25,070 nt of DNA from a virus, in the IMG/VR virus record IMGVR_UViG_3300042946_000717, positions 1 to 25,070 of that record; one strand, written 5' to 3'. The notes under the pieces were generated by a model, which did no database searches, had not been told where the DNA came from, and saw nothing but the letters and a program-made list of their open reading frames with translations. The position numbers and the translations under genes were made by a program. The first letter of the stretch is position 1; each line of letters starts with the position of its first letter. Positions 20,089 to 25,070 of the stretch are shown piece after piece.

Positions 20089-22518
20089 ATGAAGACTGTT
20101 AATATACTAGGCGTTCAATGGAAACTGTTTGGCATGGCTGATCACCGTAGGATTGCTATGAAGCATGACAAAGAAAAGATCAATGGCTGCGACAAGCAGT
20201 TCATATACTATGGCAACAACCAATACATTACTGCAAGGACAAACCTGTGGAGATATGCTATGCACCACATAGCACAGGTGGTAACTGACGGTACAGGTGC
20301 AATCGTTCATATGGTTGGGCCAAGGCTTAAGTTAATGGATGAACTCAGCGCATTGTACAAGCGTAACATCTGCAGAGATACTGCATCATACAGAAAGATA
20401 GTTCATCACATTAAGTTTGCCCTCGCTACATTCAGGGAAGAGGCAGGGTATCACAAGAAAGATATGAAGATCATGCTATCAAGCATGCGCCGTGACGCTC
20501 CACATCTATCAGCAGATCCAGTCGAGAAGACATTCCACACACTACGATCATATGTGATCAACTATGTCTTAGGTTACTACCCGGCATGGCCCTTTGTGTG
20601 CGATGTCCAATCAGCTAGTGACAGCTGGTCTTGCAGTAGGTGGCATGGTGCTTGCTTAGATGGGTACTATCGTGTGGTTGGCGAGAAGCCTAGTGTGTTC
20701 GATGACAACACTAAGGCTATGCAAGAAGTGTTTGTAAGACTTAAGAGAACCACATCGAAGGTGACAAGCGGTGACTACGGAATGCAAATGTTTTCCAAGA
20801 ACGCCAGAGATATTCTAGATAAGCATGTTCCTGAAGAGTTAGTAGCCAAGGCGTACCGCATGATGGATAGCTACATGGCACACATCATGGGGAGGGTTAT
20901 GATGGGCTGCATCAGAGAGTCAAGGCGCAAGGACATAAGCGATGAGACCATGATCAACTGCGAGCTAGGGTTTAGCAAAGGTGAACCCAACTTTGTAGAC
21001 AGATTCAAATCTAAGTGGACAACACACTATAACTCAGAAGGCGATTACCCACACATCGATAACCACGAAGGAGCAATAGAGATAGCCCACCGCAACAACG
21101 AGTGGAACAAATGGTATCGCAAGGACAGATGGGTACTAGCATCACCTGCTAACTTACCGCAAGTGACACGCACCATGAGTGCGTCACGCACTGAGTACAA
21201 CACGATATCACCTTTAGACACGAGAACTAATTCTCAAGTCAACGGCATGAGTGCTGGCTATTACTGGTTCAAAGGCATTGATGCTGGTGTCAAGTACGAA
21301 AAGCTGATGGCACAGATCTACTCTAAGAAGGAAGCCACTCTTACGATGGAGGGGACTGGTACAGCAGCGTACTTTGACGCAAGAAACTCCCACAGATGGA
21401 TGACAACTGGACTAGACGGCGGTCTGCTGTGTAATGATCTAGAGCGCATTGATAGTATCAGGCAATACATGGGTATACCAGCGTATGAGGACAGATCAAG
21501 TTACTCAGAGTTCAAGGACCTTTATATTCGCAACGACAAGATATCACCTAAGTTCTTTGAGCGTGTGTTCAGCACTGGTCTTTCGTGGAGTGGTGGCATT
21601 ACTACTCATGTGTACTCTAAGCCCAGAGAGATAGGCCACGACATGATCGTGTATGAAGGGGTAAGATCTGATCACGGTGGCGAGATGAAACGGTTAGGTT
21701 CTACTAGCTTCCAGAAATATGTTGACGAGCACCAGTGTATTAATCCACGGCAATACCAACGACTGTTCGTCAAGCATAGACCAACAGGCATCACGACTGC
21801 CATCAACTGCGACACGCTTAAGCTGGTACAGAAATACAAAGTCAAGCATGGCAATGACGATTGGCGTGAGTCTTTTACCAACCTGCCTAACTACGATGAT
21901 GTATGCAAGCATGAGGTAAGCGATAAGTTTATCAGTGCTTTCCTACAATACATATCTGCATTAGAATCTATTGACAGCATGCGTATCTTTAGCGACAAGG
22001 GTCGCAAGCTTCACGATCTTATGCAAGAAGACAGCGAGATAGGTAACTGCTCACTATATCGCAGGAGATTTGCACATCTAAGCAAGGAGGACTACGACCC
22101 ATCAATAGCAACAGCAGCTAGGGCAGCAGTTAAGAAGTTCTATGTTGATTCAGATGGTGCAATAGCCACAGCCCACGACTGCCGTATACTAGCTGGTCAC
22201 ATCATAGCACCCACTGCTATGAACTACACAATCAACAACTGCAATTCGTTCTCTTTGCCATGCGAAAATAATATGTACCTATCACGCAATGGACTTACGA
22301 TGAATGTCAAGCTTGACAGTTCTATCAATTGCCGTACTGATAGGATGATAGTTGCTGACAACTACGGGTCAGCTGTTACTGAGCATCCAATCCCACATCT
22401 TAGAAGTGGTTTCCCAGACTTAGATATCAGAGAAGACTTGCGTCTAGTGGGCATAGCACTAGCATCTGATATCAATTTCCCCACGATCATAAGGAGCAAA
22501 AGTATTTTCAATAAATAA
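20089..22518 (+). CDS. Large unknown protein (809 aa)
   Basis: Start ATG 20089 (MKTVNILGVQWKLFG), seven bases after AGGAG; a GTG at 20056 in frame would translate the palindrome and is rejected. No enzyme motif, membrane segment or repeat is recognised. The composition is that of a soluble mixed alpha/beta protein, rich in His, Tyr, Arg and Ser, with recurrent basic and aromatic residues (for example LRSYVINYVLGYYPAWPFVC). It is the largest gene in the early block and follows the AAA+/VWA genes under the same palindrome, so it may be a target, effector or structural partner of that machine. Confidence 0.75.
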   Translation: MKTVNILGVQWKLFGMADHRRIAMKHDKEKINGCDKQFIYYGNNQYITARTNLWRYAMHHIAQVVTDGTGAIVHMVGPRLKLMDELSALYKRNICRDTASYRKIVHHIKFALATFREEAGYHKKDMKIMLSSMRRDAPHLSADPVEKTFHTLRSYVINYVLGYYPAWPFVCDVQSASDSWSCSRWHGACLDGYYRVVGEKPSVFDDNTKAMQEVFVRLKRTTSKVTSGDYGMQMFSKNARDILDKHVPEELVAKAYRMMDSYMAHIMGRVMMGCIRESRRKDISDETMINCELGFSKGEPNFVDRFKSKWTTHYNSEGDYPHIDNHEGAIEIAHRNNEWNKWYRKDRWVLASPANLPQVTRTMSASRTEYNTISPLDTRTNSQVNGMSAGYYWFKGIDAGVKYEKLMAQIYSKKEATLTMEGTGTAAYFDARNSHRWMTTGLDGGLLCNDLERIDSIRQYMGIPAYEDRSSYSEFKDLYIRNDKISPKFFERVFSTGLSWSGGITTHVYSKPREIGHDMIVYEGVRSDHGGEMKRLGSTSFQKYVDEHQCINPRQYQRLFVKHRPTGITTAINCDTLKLVQKYKVKHGNDDWRESFTNLPNYDDVCKHEVSDKFISAFLQYISALESIDSMRIFSDKGRKLHDLMQEDSEIGNCSLYRRRFAHLSKEDYDPSIATAARAAVKKFYVDSDGAIATAHDCRILAGHIIAPTAMNYTINNCNSFSLPCENNMYLSRNGLTMNVKLDSSINCRTDRMIVADNYGSAVTEHPIPHLRSGFPDLDIREDLRLVGIALASDINFPTIIRSKSIFNK

Positions 22519-22585
22519 TATTATTGGTGTAGACAGATGGAAAGTATTCGATTACAACTTCGACTTCTAAACGAAAGGATTCAAC

Positions 22586-22951
22586 ATGTCTAGTAGAACA
22601 GAACACGGTTACAAAATTGTAACTAAGAAGGGTAGTAAAGATAGGCTGATGGCAGAGCTTGTGCTCTGCGAATTAGCTGGCACAATGGATGGGCAAAGCG
22701 TAGTGGTATGCGTAGGTCAGGTAGACAAGCAGCAGACAGCTGGCAAACCACTGGTAACATTTCCCCACGCTGAAACGACAGAAGAGAAGCAAGCACAGTG
22801 GGTGCTAGCTAGTGCCATAACAGAATGGCTTAACCTCTTACTGTCGGACACACTTAGAACCATGGCTAAAGGTAAGCAGATCCCTGAAGGGTTCGGCGAG
22901 AAATATATTATTGTAAGAAAGATGAGGGATGACGAATGCGATTTGAAATAA
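22586..22951 (+). CDS. Unknown protein (121 aa)
   Basis: ATG follows AAAGGA by seven bases. The 67 bp before it hold no palindrome, terminator or clear promoter. The sequence has a beta-like first half (AELVLCELAGTMDGQSVVVC) and a helical middle (QWVLASAITEWLNLLLSDTL). No family recognised. Its end overlaps the next gene by 16 bp. Confidence 0.65.
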   Translation: MSSRTEHGYKIVTKKGSKDRLMAELVLCELAGTMDGQSVVVCVGQVDKQQTAGKPLVTFPHAETTEEKQAQWVLASAITEWLNLLLSDTLRTMAKGKQIPEGFGEKYIIVRKMRDDECDLK

Positions 22952-23466
22952 GTCCACCAACACTGACGCTTAACTCATGGAAGAAGTTATGCATTGGGCC
23001 ATTTAAAGAGATGGCATTTAAACCTATAGGTAAATCAAGAAGTACCTTTACTCAGGTTATTAAAGTAGACAATCCAAAGAAGACAGAGATAGATTTTACT
23101 AGCCACTACACAGATGACGGTGAGCATAACATCCACTATCTTATATCGCTTGACAAGTCATGCTTTGATGACAAGAAGACTGGCGAGAACAAAGCTTTAG
23201 AAGCGTTGCATACAGCTTGGAAAACCAAGAATAAAGTACACAACGGGAACATCAGGTTAGATGGAGCGACAGGTGTCATTGGTTCAATCGCATTGAAGAT
23301 GTCTAAACTCTTCGATCCAATGATTGATTACACACTGATAGATACTTTGACATCAATGCGAAAGCACTACACAGCTGGCGTGTATGGTGAGTCAATCATC
23401 ATTGGTTATAGTGAGGCAAATATAGAGTTCATACTAGAACAAAATATGATAAACTTATTCTCTTGA
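22936..23466 (+). CDS. Unknown protein (176 aa)
   Basis: It starts inside the previous gene with AGGG seven bases upstream. MRFEISPPTLTLNSWKKLCI leads into a mixed, Lys-rich sequence with HNIHYLISLDKSCFDDKKTG and a helical segment (YTLIDTLTSMRKHYTAGVYG). No motif recognised. It ends 11 bp before the recombinase start, so the three genes look co-transcribed. Confidence 0.65.
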   Translation: MRFEISPPTLTLNSWKKLCIGPFKEMAFKPIGKSRSTFTQVIKVDNPKKTEIDFTSHYTDDGEHNIHYLISLDKSCFDDKKTGENKALEALHTAWKTKNKVHNGNIRLDGATGVIGSIALKMSKLFDPMIDYTLIDTLTSMRKHYTAGVYGESIIIGYSEANIEFILEQNMINLFS

Positions 23467-23477
23467 AAGGAGATGCT

Positions 23478-24611
23478 ATGGCGACAGTATACGGGTATGT
23501 TCGAGGCAGTACAAGCAAGCAAGAGTTGACGCTTGTTGCACAAACAGAATGCCTCCAAAGATTTTACGACTACAAATTTAAAGCCACCCATGATTTTGTA
23601 ATCATCGAAGATGCAGCCACCTCTGCCACCAAAGGCTTTGAGAAGCGAGCAGGTGGTGCAAAGATATTAAGGCAAGCCAAGATGGGTGATGCAGTCATCG
23701 TCACTAAGCTTGACCGTGCATTCAGAAGTATGCGTGACATGGCGCAGACTATGGAGGTACTGAAAGAGAAGGGCGTTGCTGTCCACCTACTAGATATCAA
23801 TGTCTCCACTGATTCAGATGTGGGTAAGCTGATGGCTGGAATCCTAGCGTCAGTTGCAGACTTCGAGCGCAGTAGAATTGTAACCCGCACAAGAGAAGTG
23901 CAAGGTGCAAGGCGTAAGTATGTAGAAGAGTTCTTTGTTGGTGCTACGCCATTTAATACCAGCATGCCAATCGGGTATCGCAACACACCCTACTGTTGGA
24001 GATGGAGTAGCGAACACAAGAGAGGGTTCGAGATGCCAGAGGAGAAAGCTATTGGCGAGATGCTAGTTAAGATGTACCTGAGGGTGCTAGCGCAGGTCAA
24101 GGCTTCAGGCTATGAACGACAGATGATAGCCAAGCCTAACAAAAGAAAAGAAAAGGTTAGCATTCATAAGCGGTTGCGCCAAGCACTGATGTCAAGGATG
24201 GTAGCCAAGTCTAAGAAGCTTAAGCGCATAGAGGAGATGGTTGGTACGCATGACCCAGTGGTTGTATCCACATGCAGGGTGAACGCTATCAACGAGATCT
24301 CTTCAAGGATTAGCCAGAAGATTGGCTACTCCAGAGACATCAGGGTTGGGCCAAGCAATGATGATGTAGCTCAGGGTATTGTTGACAACCACCAGTACAC
24401 TAAGCGCACTCATGTAACCTATCGCCTGATACTTGATGAGCTTGAGCGTAACAACATTAAGATACCGGAAACTGTAGCTAACCAACGGTGCTGGACCTAT
24501 GGCAGAAGGTTACTCAAGCAAGGCAAGTTAGGTTGGACGCTTAAGCTTATTGCTTTGTATGTAAGGAACGAACTTAAATCTATTGGAGGTAGCAATGCGA
24601 AGATCACCTAA
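23478..24611 (+). CDS. Serine recombinase (resolvase/invertase-type catalytic domain)
   Basis: 377 aa from ATG 23478 (MATVYGYVRGSTSKQELT) behind AAAGGAG. The N-terminal catalytic domain (~1-150) has YVRGSTSKQ, with Arg9 and catalytic Ser11, VTKLDRAFRSMRDMAQTMEV, and the LMAGILASVADFERSRIVTR helix. A following segment (MPIGYRNTPYCWRWSS) resembles the start of the large-serine 'recombinase' domain, but the protein is shorter than typical large serine integrases (450 aa or more). It could be a phage integrase, an invertase or a mobile-element enzyme. No att-like core was found beside it. Its stop overlaps the next gene by 17 bp. Confidence 0.85.
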   Translation: MATVYGYVRGSTSKQELTLVAQTECLQRFYDYKFKATHDFVIIEDAATSATKGFEKRAGGAKILRQAKMGDAVIVTKLDRAFRSMRDMAQTMEVLKEKGVAVHLLDINVSTDSDVGKLMAGILASVADFERSRIVTRTREVQGARRKYVEEFFVGATPFNTSMPIGYRNTPYCWRWSSEHKRGFEMPEEKAIGEMLVKMYLRVLAQVKASGYERQMIAKPNKRKEKVSIHKRLRQALMSRMVAKSKKLKRIEEMVGTHDPVVVSTCRVNAINEISSRISQKIGYSRDIRVGPSNDDVAQGIVDNHQYTKRTHVTYRLILDELERNNIKIPETVANQRCWTYGRRLLKQGKLGWTLKLIALYVRNELKSIGGSNAKIT

Positions 24612-24897
24612 GAAGGATCGAGTACCTGAAGAGAAAGAGGTACTGTTCTGTAAAGTTATGGGTGTATACAGTAGGACAGGATACACCAAAGCTCAGGTCA
24701 AACAGGCTAAGGATCTAGCAAGGATAATGCTGTACCCCAAACAGTCAAACGCATTCATTGTAGCACTTGATTATGGAGGGCACACGCTATGCACAGCAGC
24801 TGCCTTAGCTGTGTTAGTTTATCCGGGCAAGGATAATACGGAAGAGGTTAGGATTGTAAGGTCAGCTGACATTAACGAGGAATACTTTGATGATTAA
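24595..24897 (+). CDS. Unknown protein (100 aa)
   Basis: ATG 24595 (MRRSPKKDRVPEEKEVLF) lies after GGAGG inside the recombinase 3' end; an in-frame TTG further up has no ribosome site. The basic N-terminus is followed by a mixed section (FIVALDYGGHTLCTAAALAV) and an acidic end (ADINEEYFDD). Function unknown. It overlaps the following gene by 8 bp. Confidence 0.65.
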   Translation: MRRSPKKDRVPEEKEVLFCKVMGVYSRTGYTKAQVKQAKDLARIMLYPKQSNAFIVALDYGGHTLCTAAALAVLVYPGKDNTEEVRIVRSADINEEYFDD

Positions 24898-25070
24898 AAA
24901 AGATATGTTCACAGAAGTGATTGACACTATAAGGGAGAGGGGCAAACACTACGGTACTCCCGATGATAACTACAAAAGGACAGCAGAACTATGGAGCTTA
25001 ATCTTAAAGAAGAATGTAACACCAAAAGATGTGCTTCTTTGCATGGTTGCAACAAAGCTATGCCGGGAGA
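24890..25070 (+). CDS. DUF6378-like phage protein (partial, C-terminus off window)
   Basis: 60 codons are visible, starting MIKKDMFTEVIDTIRERGKH with GAGGA about nine bases upstream. The pattern 'IxxRGxxYGxPxxNyxrxAxLWsliL...pxDvxxxMvatKlcR' matches a widespread small phage domain that I know as DUF6378, whose function is not established. The right edge of the window cuts the gene. Confidence 0.6.
   Translation, partial: MIKKDMFTEVIDTIRERGKHYGTPDDNYKRTAELWSLILKKNVTPKDVLLCMVATKLCRE

Noticed and set aside
23478-25070. Attachment site next to the serine recombinase
   Set aside because: I looked for an inverted or direct core repeat near the gene and found none convincing; the gene may act elsewhere.

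Overview
The window is part of a double-stranded DNA tailed-phage genome, or a prophage-like segment of one. A leftward structural block (minus strand) and a rightward early-type block (plus strand) diverge from a control region near 13.6-14.3 kb. Strong Shine-Dalgarno sequences and two near-perfect sigma70-type promoters indicate a bacterial host using standard signals. The host taxon cannot be named from this sequence. I see no tRNA, rRNA, CRISPR array or insertion sequence.

Minus strand, in order of transcription (right to left): a replication-initiator-like gene (13571-12441) with an unusual G-rich, AT-rich insert in its linker region; a small gene; a cysteine-rich protein that may start at an AUU codon; and a small replication-type protein ending in an SSB-like acidic tip (DEDLPF). 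A bidirectional terminator and a new promoter with an overlapping dyad follow. Next come a scaffold-like protein, major capsid protein, decoration-like protein, a small-terminase candidate, large terminase, two small proteins and the portal. The block ends in a tandem array of four related small genes (A/B pairs) that runs off the left edge. The capsid genes lie upstream of the terminase and portal, the reverse of the commonest order. A lone plus-strand gene (11702-12217, possible phosphoribosyltransferase fold) sits inside this block.

Plus strand: an unknown 248-aa gene and a terminator, then a CsrA-like translational regulator of only 52 aa, several small unknown proteins including a 41-aa four-cysteine protein, a MoxR-type AAA+ ATPase, a 275-aa unknown protein, a metallopeptidase-like/VWA protein, a very large 809-aa unknown protein, two more unknowns, a serine recombinase, a 100-aa unknown and the start of a DUF6378-like gene.

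The most striking unexplained signal is a near-perfect 20-bp dyad (TTTACTCTGCCCAGAGTAAA) found seven times, only in the early block (14.2-20.1 kb), usually just upstream of gene starts. One copy has a changed inner base pair on both arms that preserves symmetry. Several of these leaders also carry an upstream hairpin with a (T/A)GCGTTG loop, and two leaders begin at consensus promoters. Together with the phage CsrA homologue and an attenuator-like leader, this suggests a dedicated regulatory circuit over the AAA+/VWA module.
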